A stretch of 6,738 nucleotides of DNA from an uncultured Treponema sp. (GCA_905236465.1 CAJOQA010000255.1:1-6738), one strand, 5' to 3'; positions 1-6,108 are shown, numbered from the stretch's first letter. Notes: generated by a model not told the origin, from the sequence alone. Translations and numbers: made by a program.

Positions 1-1161
1 AAAACATTTTACAAAATCAAAATGGGGAAGAAGCCTTCCATCTTGTAAAAAAAGGTCAAATGCAGGTATAAAAGAAAAATCAAAGCGGGAAATTATAAAA
101 ATTCCTATCAGGCTTAAAATAATTCCCCCTATAAAGCCTGAAAAAAGCAAAAGCATAGTTTCTTGCAAAAAGACTATTTTTACCCCCCTGCTCTTCATCC
201 CTAAGGCCCTGTAAATACCTATTTCAGTAATCCTTCTCATAACAATAACTTTATAAGTACTTCCAATACCCACAGCAATAATAGCCATTAAAATCAGCAC
301 AATTAACAAAACTACAACCTGCAAAGCTTCTATTACTTTCTCAAGGTCTTCCATCCTTTCTTTCATGGTCAAGAGCACAAATTTCTCATCGGAAACCTTT
401 TTCCATTCTGATTTTGCATTCAGCGGACACATAGGAAAAAGCCCCTCTAAAGCAGACTGAACTTTCTCTATCTGCTTGTTGTTAGGAATTCCTTTCTTAA
501 AGCAAAACGTAATATAGTCAACATGACCTTCTTCATCTTCCATTGCATAAGACAAATACTCTTTTTCAACATAAGAAGTATAGGAACCAAGAAGACTTGC
601 ATCCTGAAAAATACCAGTGATTAGAACAGGTACAGTATTTATGAAACCATCATCATCTTCTACCTGAAAAGTTAAAACATCCCCTACATGAACTAAAAGT
701 TGATTTGCAACTTGCTCAGAAACAATAATTCCATTACCGTCAGCAGTTTTTTTTGCAGACCCCTGAATAAAAGTCATGCTTTCAAAGAGATTTTTTTCTT
801 CCTCAAAGTCCACACCTTTTACAATCCTTTGAATAACCCCCTGACCTTCATAATAAAGCATACAATCATGTCCGCCTGTTTCAAAGCGGGAAAATATTTC
901 TATATCAGAAGGCAACACTGCCTTCATCTTTTCTATCATTTTAGGATAGTTTTCTTTCCTAAATAAATAGTTTCCTCCCCGTAGCTGCAGGTCCCCGCCA
1001 TAATAAACCCGTGCCCGCTGATTTACAGCAGTAATCATCCCGTCAGCAATAAGAATTGCGGTCATCATAATCGCAAGTCCTACCAGACACACTGCAAAAA
1101 GAGACCTATACTGCTTCTTATTATTCAAGATTGTTTTTGCCGCTAGCTTAGTGTAAAACAT
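1..1161 (-). CDS. ABC transporter permease, MacB/FtsX type (3' end cut by window edge)
   Basis: 387 codons read without interruption from an ATG at 1161 to the left edge, so the C-terminus is missing. The N-terminus (MFYTKLAAKTILNNKKQYRS) is a short cytoplasmic stretch, then a first membrane segment at about residues 20-42. A large extracytoplasmic domain of the MacB_PCD type follows (about 43-280), then a second membrane segment (about 281-305), the FtsX-family cytoplasmic loop with TEIGIYRALGMKSRG (about 317-332), and a third membrane segment (about 340-363). The expected fourth segment lies outside. The start codon shares one base with the stop of the preceding permease (TGATG), so translation is almost certainly coupled and the two should form a heterodimer like LolC/LolE. 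Such permeases need a LolD/MacB-like ATPase, which is not in the window. The family is clear; the substrate cannot be told. Confidence 0.9.
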   Translation of the reverse strand, partial: MFYTKLAAKTILNNKKQYRSLFAVCLVGLAIMMTAILIADGMITAVNQRARVYYGGDLQLRGGNYLFRKENYPKMIEKMKAVLPSDIEIFSRFETGGHDCMLYYEGQGVIQRIVKGVDFEEEKNLFESMTFIQGSAKKTADGNGIIVSEQVANQLLVHVGDVLTFQVEDDDGFINTVPVLITGIFQDASLLGSYTSYVEKEYLSYAMEDEEGHVDYITFCFKKGIPNNKQIEKVQSALEGLFPMCPLNAKSEWKKVSDEKFVLLTMKERMEDLEKVIEALQVVVLLIVLILMAIIAVGIGSTYKVIVMRRITEIGIYRALGMKSRGVKIVFLQETMLLLFSGFIGGIILSLIGIFIISRFDFSFIPAFDLFLQDGRLLPHFDFVKCF

Positions 1162-2618
1162 CACATCTGCCCCCTCATTGCCTCTACAGGGCTTGAATCC
1201 AAGGCCACGTGTATAGGATACATACAGCCTATCACTGCTAAAACCAAAGAAAGCCCAAAACATTTTCCTAGGTTTCCTAAAGTAATTACAGTAACAAGAG
1301 TCTCGCCACCGAACATCTGCGCCAAATAGTCGTTGCTTATATGAATATGCAGGCCAGAAACAATCTCGTTCATGCCAAGTCCTAAAAGGCAACCTACAAT
1401 ACCAGCAGAAACAGTAAGAATTGCAGTCTCAAAGAAATATTGCCTTATTACAAAAGTGCGACCAGCCCCTAAAGCCCTCATTGTACCTGTTTCACAAACC
1501 CTAGAAAGAGAAGAAATAACAAGGGTATTGTTCACTACAATAAATCCAGTAGCCAATACAAGGATTACCCCTATATTAAAGATTATTCTTATATAGAAAA
1601 TCAAATAGACGGTTCCTCCTGCAGCAGTCCGCCAGTTGACAGCCTGTACAGGCCATCCCTTTTCCTTAAAATGCCTGTTCATATCAGCAAGGACCTTTTT
1701 TTCCTTAACTCCAGGCTTTAAGCTGCATACTATAAAGGACCAAGCGGTACTTTCCAAACTTATCTGACTTGCTTCTTCTGAAGAAGGAGCTGAATCAAGC
1801 AATTCCTTTACATTGTCATCAGCTTCTTCAGAAGTAAAATCTCCTGAATCAGAAAAAAGGTCATCTATTGAACCATCTCCACTTATAAGATCCGTATGGC
1901 TACTGTCTATGGAAGCATTATCTTCTGAAAAATCAGTTATCCCCATCATATCCCTTAATACATCAGGAGAAATAAGGGCTATCTGATTTAATGTCTGGTT
2001 CTTTACCCCGTAATCAAAAATACCTGTCAATTTAAGAGAACGTACAGAATACGCTATACCTGAAGAGGAGATTATCTGTATATTGTCCCCAACGTGAACC
2101 TCGCAGCCCGTCTCTTCCTTTATGTTTTCAATAGTGGCACGATTCAACATAAGCCCCTTCTCGTCACTTGAAAAGGGTTTTCCTTCTACAACTTTTATAC
2201 TTGACATCATCTTTAGGTATGAATCTGATTGAACTCCAAAGAAGAGGGTAACTATCTTTTCTCCTTTAATGTGAATCGCTGCCCTCCCTGAAAGCTGGGG
2301 CAGGCAGTCTTCTATAACACCCAAAGACTCAACATAATCTGAAACATCAATATAGGGGGTAAGTGTTGGAATTTCAGAAAATTTTCCAGTTGAAGGGGTT
2401 TCATCCCCAAAAAGACTTAAGGGAAAATCAACTTTTGGCCTAATTACTATATCTCCAGTGAAACTTTTTATAAAAGTGCTCTTTACACCACTATCTGTTC
2501 CATCAAAAATAGCGTTAGAAACGAAAAGCAGGGCAATTGCAAACGCTATAAAAAAAATTATGACAAGGGAACTCTTTCTAGATGCTATATTCTTGAATGC
2601 CAACTTAAAGGAATACAT
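1161..2618 (-). CDS. ABC transporter permease, MacB/FtsX type, with acidic insertion
   Basis: 485 aa, complete. The N-terminus MYSFKLAFKNIASRKSS is typical of the family and leads into membrane segment 1 (about residues 17-38). Residues about 40-335 form the extracytoplasmic MacB_PCD-like domain. Membrane segment 2 is about 336-367, the conserved FtsX loop ETGTMRALGAG is at 376-386, and segments 3 and 4 are about 395-418 and 441-468. The chain ends SPVEAMRGQM, a usual family ending. Residues 229-290 are an unusual low-complexity stretch with 19 Asp/Glu, 15 Ser and one Lys, absent from the partner permease. There is no Shine-Dalgarno directly before the ATG, and an in-frame TAA nine bases upstream rules out an earlier start; a small ORF with a good ribosome site overlaps this start. 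First gene of the visible operon. Likely role is with the partner permease in an ABC exporter or lipoprotein-release complex; the substrate is unknown. Confidence 0.92.
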   Translation of the reverse strand: MYSFKLAFKNIASRKSSLVIIFFIAFAIALLFVSNAIFDGTDSGVKSTFIKSFTGDIVIRPKVDFPLSLFGDETPSTGKFSEIPTLTPYIDVSDYVESLGVIEDCLPQLSGRAAIHIKGEKIVTLFFGVQSDSYLKMMSSIKVVEGKPFSSDEKGLMLNRATIENIKEETGCEVHVGDNIQIISSSGIAYSVRSLKLTGIFDYGVKNQTLNQIALISPDVLRDMMGITDFSEDNASIDSSHTDLISGDGSIDDLFSDSGDFTSEEADDNVKELLDSAPSSEEASQISLESTAWSFIVCSLKPGVKEKKVLADMNRHFKEKGWPVQAVNWRTAAGGTVYLIFYIRIIFNIGVILVLATGFIVVNNTLVISSLSRVCETGTMRALGAGRTFVIRQYFFETAILTVSAGIVGCLLGLGMNEIVSGLHIHISNDYLAQMFGGETLVTVITLGNLGKCFGLSLVLAVIGCMYPIHVALDSSPVEAMRGQM

Positions 2619-2659
2619 TGCATAAGATTAGCACAAAAAACATAAAAATACAATGCCAT
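2585..2659 (-). other. Possible 24-aa leader ORF overlapping the permease start
   Basis: An ATG at 2659 is preceded by AAAGGA (2664-2669) with a 4-base spacer, the best ribosome site near the permease operon. The ORF (MALYFYVFCANLMQCIPLSW, then HSRI and stop) runs in another frame over the permease start at 2618 and stops 33 bases inside it. The permease has no ribosome site of its own, so translation of this short ORF could deliver ribosomes to it by coupling. It resembles no known leader peptide, and it may simply be that the AAAGGA helps recruit ribosomes near the permease start. Confidence 0.25.
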
Positions 2660-2699
2660 TTTTTCCTTTACAATCTTTTAGATTTTCAAATTTAAAAAC

Positions 2700-2719
2700 A
2701 AACTAACGATAGTTAGTTT
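2700..2719. repeat. Inverted repeat AAACTAAC-GATA-GTTAGTTT (possible operator or weak terminator)
   Basis: A perfect 8-bp inverted repeat with a 4-base GATA spacer, about 80 bases upstream of the first permease. Sixteen of its bases (AACTAACGATAGTTAG) recur exactly at 5275-5290. The spacing and AT-rich half-sites resemble operators bound by TetR-family dimers, which often control ABC exporters (family knowledge; no regulator gene is visible here). The stem has only two G-C pairs and is flanked by A- and T-runs, so a weak two-way terminator closing the SH3 relic is the alternative. Confidence 0.45.
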
Positions 2720-2802
2720 TTATCACTATTTTTAGAGTCTTGCCACCGAGATATTTTACATTCAGTTGGACTTATTTTCACTTTTATCATATTTTGAAAT
2801 GA

Positions 2803-2991
2803 CTATTCAAGGTAGCCGCCGTAACACCAGCCGACTGTACCGGTTTTTATTGACTTACCGTCTCTGTCTTTTGCCCCTGACTGGACTTCAACTTTTACCC
2901 AGTTTGAATTATTCTTTACGGCAAGGACGTATCCGCATTTCTTCTCGGATATTTTTTTGCAGATTTCATGGTTTTTAATTTTTAAACAGCC
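2803..2991 (-). pseudogene. Remnant of a bacterial SH3-domain protein (C-terminal piece)
   Basis: Minus-strand codons between TAG at 2992-2994 and TAG at 2803-2805 encode 62 residues. The last 45 or so read as the C-terminal two thirds of a bacterial SH3 domain of the kind found in treponemal lipoproteins: CGYVLAVKNNSNWVKVEV, then SGAKDRDGKSIKTGTVGW and CYGGYLE before the stop. The first part, rich in Lys and Ile, shows no SH3 similarity. There is no ATG, GTG or TTG in frame, no signal peptide and no ribosome site; the only nearby ATG (2969) is in another frame and stops after 17 codons. The parent was probably an exported lipoprotein with SH3 repeats. This is a decayed fragment left by deletion or frameshift. 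The SH3 assignment is fairly strong; whether a shortened product is made is unknown but unlikely. Confidence 0.6.
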
Positions 2992-3068
2992 CTAAGTATG
3001 TCTTTCATGCTGAAGCCTGCGTAACACCCAAATACAAATCGCAAAAAGATACAATTGAAAGGAAACCT

Positions 3069-3097
3069 TTGCAAATCCAGTGAAAAATCAGTATACT
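3069..3097 (+). promoter_or_regulatory. Candidate sigma-70 promoter for hslO operon
   Basis: TTGCAA (3069-3074), a 17-base spacer, then TATACT (3092-3097). This is 4 of 6 and 5 of 6 matches to consensus with ideal spacing, and it is the best promoter-like match I found upstream of hslO. Transcription would start near 3103-3105, right at the ATG at 3104, giving a leaderless or nearly leaderless message. It would exclude the alternative GTG start at 3080. Confidence 0.5.
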
Positions 3098-3101
3098 GAT
3101 T
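3086..3101. repeat. 16-bp perfect palindrome AATCAGTATACTGATT over the hslO -10 box
   Basis: A perfect dyad with no spacer that contains the TATACT -10 box and ends two bases before the hslO ATG. A dimeric repressor bound here would block polymerase. No regulator is identifiable in the window, and a 16-bp palindrome could arise by chance in a window this size (roughly one in ten or better), so the placement is the main argument. Confidence 0.35.
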
Positions 3102-3103
3102 GC

Positions 3104-4087
3104 ATGATTACAGCACAGATCCAAGATAAAGAACTTTCCGAATATTTACAGGCCCTTCCAGAAGATGATATGATTCACTTCACTCTAGCCCACGGCAGAC
3201 TGCGAGGAGCCATATTTGCGGGTACGCACTTTGTAAACCAAATGCAAGCTCAACACAAAACTGGAATACTAGAAACATATATATTAGGACAGGCATCTCT
3301 TTGCGGAGCCCTTCTCATTCCTGCAATTATGAAAGGCAGAGAACATTTAACCTGGCACTATGATGCAACAGATTTTCCTGCAAAAGGCTTCAATATAGAA
3401 GCTGATTCTTCCGGCTGGGTTAGGGGATACCTTTTAACAGACCACATCAGCATAGATAAGCCACTTGAAAATTGGGATTTAAAACCTTTTTTGGGAGACG
3501 GTTGCGTTATGACCGTACAAACATTACACCCCCAAGACAAATTTCCCCAGACTACCGCCATCAACACAACTGGTAACATAGCTGATGACCTGGTCTTTTA
3601 CTTTAACCGTTCCTACCAAATACAGACAGCTCTAACAACTTCAATCCAAATGGATAAGCAAGGAAGGGTTATAGGAGCAGGTGGTATTTTTTTACAAGTT
3701 ATGCCTTCAACAGGCGGTACTTATAACGGGAAAAAGAAATTGGGATCTCAAATAGATACAGGAGCAAATCAAGAAGAGGACGAAGAGCTGATTGCAAAAG
3801 TAGAAAGCGTCTACAAAACTACCCCATCGCTTGGAACCTGGTTCAGCAGGGGAAGGTCAGCAGAAGACCTTATAAATCAATTATTTGAACCTTTTTCGCC
3901 AGTCATTGCCTTGCATAGAAGTGTAATTTGGAATTGCCCCTGCACAAAGGAAAGTTTTCTTAACCACATAAAAGCCCTTCCTAAAAATGATTTAGATGAT
4001 ATAAAATCAAAGAAGGATGCTATTGAAATAACCTGCCATAACTGTGGCTCGGTTTATAAAATTTTTCCTGACGAAATAAAAGATTAA
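3104..4087 (+). CDS. hslO: Redox-regulated molecular chaperone Hsp33
   Basis: Cytoplasmic holdase that binds unfolding proteins when its zinc-bound cysteines are oxidised. From the ATG it has 327 aa, against about 290 in most bacteria. The N-terminal substrate-binding domain shows the family signatures: RGAIFAGTHFVNQM (about 34-47), GILETYILGQASLCGALL, GWVRGYLL (about 104-111), LKPFLGDG (about 126-133) and GGIFLQVMPSTGG (about 193-205). The C-terminal redox switch is complete: CPC at 278-280 (C-x-C) and CHNC at 311-314 (C-x2-C). Extra length lies mainly in a Lys/Glu-rich insert at about 206-235. A GTG at 3080 would add eight residues (MKNQYTDC), but its AAAGGA is 17 bases away, it lies inside the promoter spacer, and MITAQIQDKEL looks like a natural start. 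The ATG has no Shine-Dalgarno either. Followed after two bases by the Rsm22-like gene, so the two form one operon. Confidence 0.93.
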   Translation: MITAQIQDKELSEYLQALPEDDMIHFTLAHGRLRGAIFAGTHFVNQMQAQHKTGILETYILGQASLCGALLIPAIMKGREHLTWHYDATDFPAKGFNIEADSSGWVRGYLLTDHISIDKPLENWDLKPFLGDGCVMTVQTLHPQDKFPQTTAINTTGNIADDLVFYFNRSYQIQTALTTSIQMDKQGRVIGAGGIFLQVMPSTGGTYNGKKKLGSQIDTGANQEEDEELIAKVESVYKTTPSLGTWFSRGRSAEDLINQLFEPFSPVIALHRSVIWNCPCTKESFLNHIKALPKNDLDDIKSKKDAIEITCHNCGSVYKIFPDEIKD

Positions 4088-4089
4088 GC

Positions 4090-5280
4090 ATGACTTTTAA
4101 AGACGACACCCAAAAGCACATCCCTACCCTGCTAAAAATATGGCGAAAGGGTAAGGGAGGTTCTTTAACAAAACAAGAAATCGCACTTCTTGCAAAATCA
4201 TTGATAACTTTACAACGAGGACTTACAGGAGAAAGGGTTTTAGCAGGAGATGGCTACATGCAAAAGCAAAACTTACTAGGAGCCTACTTGCTTTATTATT
4301 GGCCCGTATCCTATGCCCAAACCTCTTACGCTTTTTTTCCGGCTATAAAATACTTTGCAAAAAAAACTGGACCCCACCCTGCTATCCGCATACTAGACAT
4401 CGGTTCAGGTCCAGGCCCTGCAAGTACAGCTCTTTGTTCCCTTCTAGAACAAACAATGCCTGGCTGCCTAAAAAAAATAAGTGTCACTCTTACTGATTAC
4501 TCTCCAAAGGCCCTTGCCTTGGCAAAGAATATATTCACCGCTGATTTTCCCCAAGTACGGGTTGAAACATCTGTTATCAACTTTGAAAAACAAAAACTTT
4601 CCCCACTAAAAGAAAAAGAGAAGTTTAACATAATAATTTCAAGCCATACCATCAATGAATTATGGAAAGATAATGAAAATGCTGAAGAATTAAAGCGGCT
4701 CTTTGCAAAAGATGCCCTTTCCCTCTTAGCCCCCGACTCCCTGCTCCTTCTACAAGAGCCAGCTCTATTAAAAACTAGTCGCTCCCTTATCCAACTACGG
4801 GATTTCCTACTGCAAGAAAAAGTATCTATTCTTTTCCCGTGCCCATATACACAGTCCCCTGTCCCCTGCCCCATATTAGAAAACCCTAATCACACTTGCC
4901 ATGCAGAACAAAAATGGAATCCACCGCAAAGTGTCGCTAGTTTAGCAAAAGAAGCAGGGCTTGATAGAATATCATTTAAGATGACATTCTTCGCCTTTAC
5001 AAATACCAGCTCAACAAGTACAGATAAGGTACAGCTAAGGGTTACAAGTGATGCAATGCTAAACAAAAGTGGCCGTGTACGTTTCCTTATCTGTGATGGA
5101 AGCAAACGCATTCCCCTGTCAGCAAAAAAAGAAGATACCCATGCAAAAGAAATGGGTTTCTTTAACCTTAACCGTTATGATGAAATCTTTATAGAAAAGC
5201 CAGAAGACAGAACAAACGAACAATCGTTAGCATGGGGAATAAATACAGAAACAAAACTGAAATTTACAAATTATAACTAA
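4090..5280 (+). CDS. Rsm22-family SAM-dependent methyltransferase-like ribosome factor
   Basis: 396 aa, starting two bases after the hslO stop, so probably translationally coupled. The SAM-binding motif I is ILDIGSGPGPAS (about 101-112), with the acidic strand-2 end TDYS (135-138). The Rsm22 hallmarks follow: LLLLQEPALLKTSR (about 218-231), then PCPYTQSPVPCPI with C251 and C260, C270 in HTCHAEQKW, and C335 in RVRFLICDGSKRIPL. Mitochondrial Rsm22/METTL17 proteins use four cysteines with this order and spacing to hold a [4Fe-4S] cluster and act in small-subunit ribosome assembly. Here the pattern is C-x8-C-x9-C-x64-C. I therefore infer an Fe-S protein that binds the small ribosomal subunit; whether it still methylates rRNA cannot be told. 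Only 25 bases separate it from the convergent UDG-like gene, and no T-rich terminator is seen behind it. Confidence 0.87.
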   Translation: MTFKDDTQKHIPTLLKIWRKGKGGSLTKQEIALLAKSLITLQRGLTGERVLAGDGYMQKQNLLGAYLLYYWPVSYAQTSYAFFPAIKYFAKKTGPHPAIRILDIGSGPGPASTALCSLLEQTMPGCLKKISVTLTDYSPKALALAKNIFTADFPQVRVETSVINFEKQKLSPLKEKEKFNIIISSHTINELWKDNENAEELKRLFAKDALSLLAPDSLLLLQEPALLKTSRSLIQLRDFLLQEKVSILFPCPYTQSPVPCPILENPNHTCHAEQKWNPPQSVASLAKEAGLDRISFKMTFFAFTNTSSTSTDKVQLRVTSDAMLNKSGRVRFLICDGSKRIPLSAKKEDTHAKEMGFFNLNRYDEIFIEKPEDRTNEQSLAWGINTETKLKFTNYN

Positions 5281-5290
5281 CGATAGTTAG
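5275..5290. repeat. Second copy of AACTAACGATAGTTAG
   Basis: Exact 16-base match, same orientation, to 2701-2716. It overlaps the TAA stop of the Rsm22-like gene and lies between the two convergent genes. The core CTAAC-GATA-GTTAG is a 5-bp inverted repeat; the outer pairs of the first copy are lost here and no T-run follows on either strand, so it is a poor terminator. A protein-binding site or small dispersed repeat is more likely than a shared terminator. Confidence 0.45.
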
Positions 5291-5305
5291 GTAACAATCA
5301 ATAAT

Positions 5306-6034
5306 TCATAAAAAAATCTCGTCCCTATGTTTCTTACCTAAATTCAGCAGGCATTTCTGCAAGGAATCTTGTTTATGTTCTTCTTTCCACTTTTTTAAAT
5401 CTTTTGTAAAACAATTCATGGAAAAATGCTGATAAACAAAAAGATTCTCCCTATCCATAGAAGACAAAAGTGTGTCCCTATAAAGGGTAAACAAGCCCTT
5501 ATCTTTCAATTCCGCATATCCCACAAGCCATAGGGGACAGCCTATTCCTTTCTGCAACAAGGCTGTAAGACAAGCACATTCTTTTTGACTTATTTCTATT
5601 AAATCTTGAATAGATTTTTCCCCATTCTTTTTTAGATAAGAAAGATGCTTAGTCTTTGCAGTATGAACAGGGGTCTTATTCATTATTAATACATTTTTTC
5701 TAAAATCTATCCCCAACTCTGGATTGCGTAAAAAAAATCCTTCCGCAAGTTTTCCGCTTTGTCCCACAAGGTATTTTCTATTTATAGTAAGTTGTTCTTT
5801 TTTCCCAGGATTATCACCTACAAGTATCAGCTTTATATCATCTTCTTTTTGGACAGCATCAAAAGCGGTATTATAGACCACTGCATTTTCAAGAGAATAA
5901 ACGGGCGTATCCTTTTCGCTAGCAGCCTTCTGTAAAGGCTTTAAACTTTCTGAATATAAGTTATTCCAATTATCACATAGTTTTTTATATGACATTCTAA
6001 ACTGAATAAATGCATTCCACTGTAAATCTGTCAT
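5306..6034 (-). CDS. Divergent uracil-DNA glycosylase-superfamily protein
   Basis: 242 aa. The order of motifs fits the family 4/5 UDG fold: motif 1 region LVGDNPGKKEQ (71-81, compare GEAPGxxED), then YLVGQSGKLAEGFF (88-101, compare FVGxAGxLLD), a strand NVLIMNKTPVHT (114-125, compare NVVKCRP), the strand LWLVGYAEL (168-176, compare LVALGxxA), and HFSMN (203-207) in place of the HPS motif. The family 4 iron-sulphur cysteines are absent. These proteins flip and excise uracil or related bases; catalysis is uncertain here because the motif 1 Asp/Glu context and HFSMN differ from known enzymes. The ATG at 6034 has AGGAG (6046-6050) 11 bases upstream, and the later Met14 has no ribosome site. Convergent with the Rsm22-like gene, and separated from the LamG-like gene by a terminator. 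Fold assignment is moderately firm, enzyme activity open. Confidence 0.7.
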   Translation of the reverse strand: MTDLQWNAFIQFRMSYKKLCDNWNNLYSESLKPLQKAASEKDTPVYSLENAVVYNTAFDAVQKEDDIKLILVGDNPGKKEQLTINRKYLVGQSGKLAEGFFLRNPELGIDFRKNVLIMNKTPVHTAKTKHLSYLKKNGEKSIQDLIEISQKECACLTALLQKGIGCPLWLVGYAELKDKGLFTLYRDTLLSSMDRENLFVYQHFSMNCFTKDLKKWKEEHKQDSLQKCLLNLGKKHRDEIFL

Positions 6035-6066
6035 CTATTTTTATACTCCTGATTTCCTCATCCCCC

Positions 6067-6096
6067 CAAAAAAAAGTGCCCCATTATAGGGCACTT
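6067..6096 (-). terminator. Intrinsic terminator of the LamG-like gene
   Basis: On the minus strand an 8-bp stem AAGTGCCC / GGGCACTT (6089-6096 with 6074-6081) closes a 7-base loop (6082-6088) and runs straight into eight T residues (complement of 6068-6075). It lies 12 bases behind the LamG-like stop at 6109. The stem is GC-rich and the U-tract long, so strong termination is expected. No U-tract exists on the plus strand, so it acts one way. Confidence 0.9.
6083..6088 (-). promoter_or_regulatory. Perfect -10 box TATAAT in the terminator loop, candidate promoter of the UDG-like gene
   Basis: The loop sequence reads TATAAT on the minus strand. Only 33 bases separate the terminator's T-run from the UDG-like ATG, which leaves no room for a separate promoter. 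A start about seven bases after the box (near 6076) would give a leader of roughly 40 bases containing the AGGAG. The -35 side is weak (TTAGTT at 18 bases, or nothing clear at 17), so activity would rest on the -10 box. Confidence 0.4.
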
Positions 6097-6108
6097 ATAG
6101 TAAGAGAA

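Larger units (their letters stand above)
2619..3103. other. Intergenic region between the permease operon and hslO
   Basis: This gap of nearly 500 bases separates divergent operons. It contains, in order, the ribosome site and start of the small leader ORF, a 20-bp inverted repeat at 2700-2719, a decayed SH3-domain coding fragment on the minus strand (2803-2991), a weaker minus-strand fragment around 2982-3079, and the likely hslO promoter just before 3104. A plus-strand reading frame at about 2766-2978 has a TTG start, no ribosome site and a low-complexity, implausible translation, and I treat it as the shadow of the SH3 relic. No good promoter for the permease operon was found. The weak candidate TTGTAT-N17-TAATCT ends only a few bases before the permease ATG and would cut off the leader ORF. 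Confidence 0.6.

Noticed and set aside
700..966. Plus-strand 88-codon open frame
   Set aside because: Lies wholly inside the partial permease on the other strand, which reads as a convincing protein; the plus-strand translation is low-complexity and has no ribosome site.
2734..2749. AGAGTCTTGCCACCGA nearly matches 1298-1313 inside the permease gene (15 of 16 bases)
   Set aside because: One such near match is expected by chance at about this window size, and the surrounding bases do not align well enough to show a duplicated permease fragment.
2766..2978. Plus-strand 70-codon open frame with TTG start
   Set aside because: No ribosome site and an implausible translation; the opposite strand carries a recognisable SH3 relic over the same bases.
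3080..3103. GTG at 3080 as the hslO start
   Set aside because: The nearest purine-rich ribosome site is 17 bases away, the codon sits in the promoter spacer, and the extra eight residues do not look like Hsp33.
4497..4874. Minus-strand 125-codon frame
   Set aside because: Antisense to the Rsm22-like gene, which has all family motifs; the antisense product is Arg/Ser-rich and typical of a shadow.
5281..5305. Terminator between the convergent genes
   Set aside because: The only hairpin is the 5-bp CTAAC/GTTAG core, with no T-run on either side.
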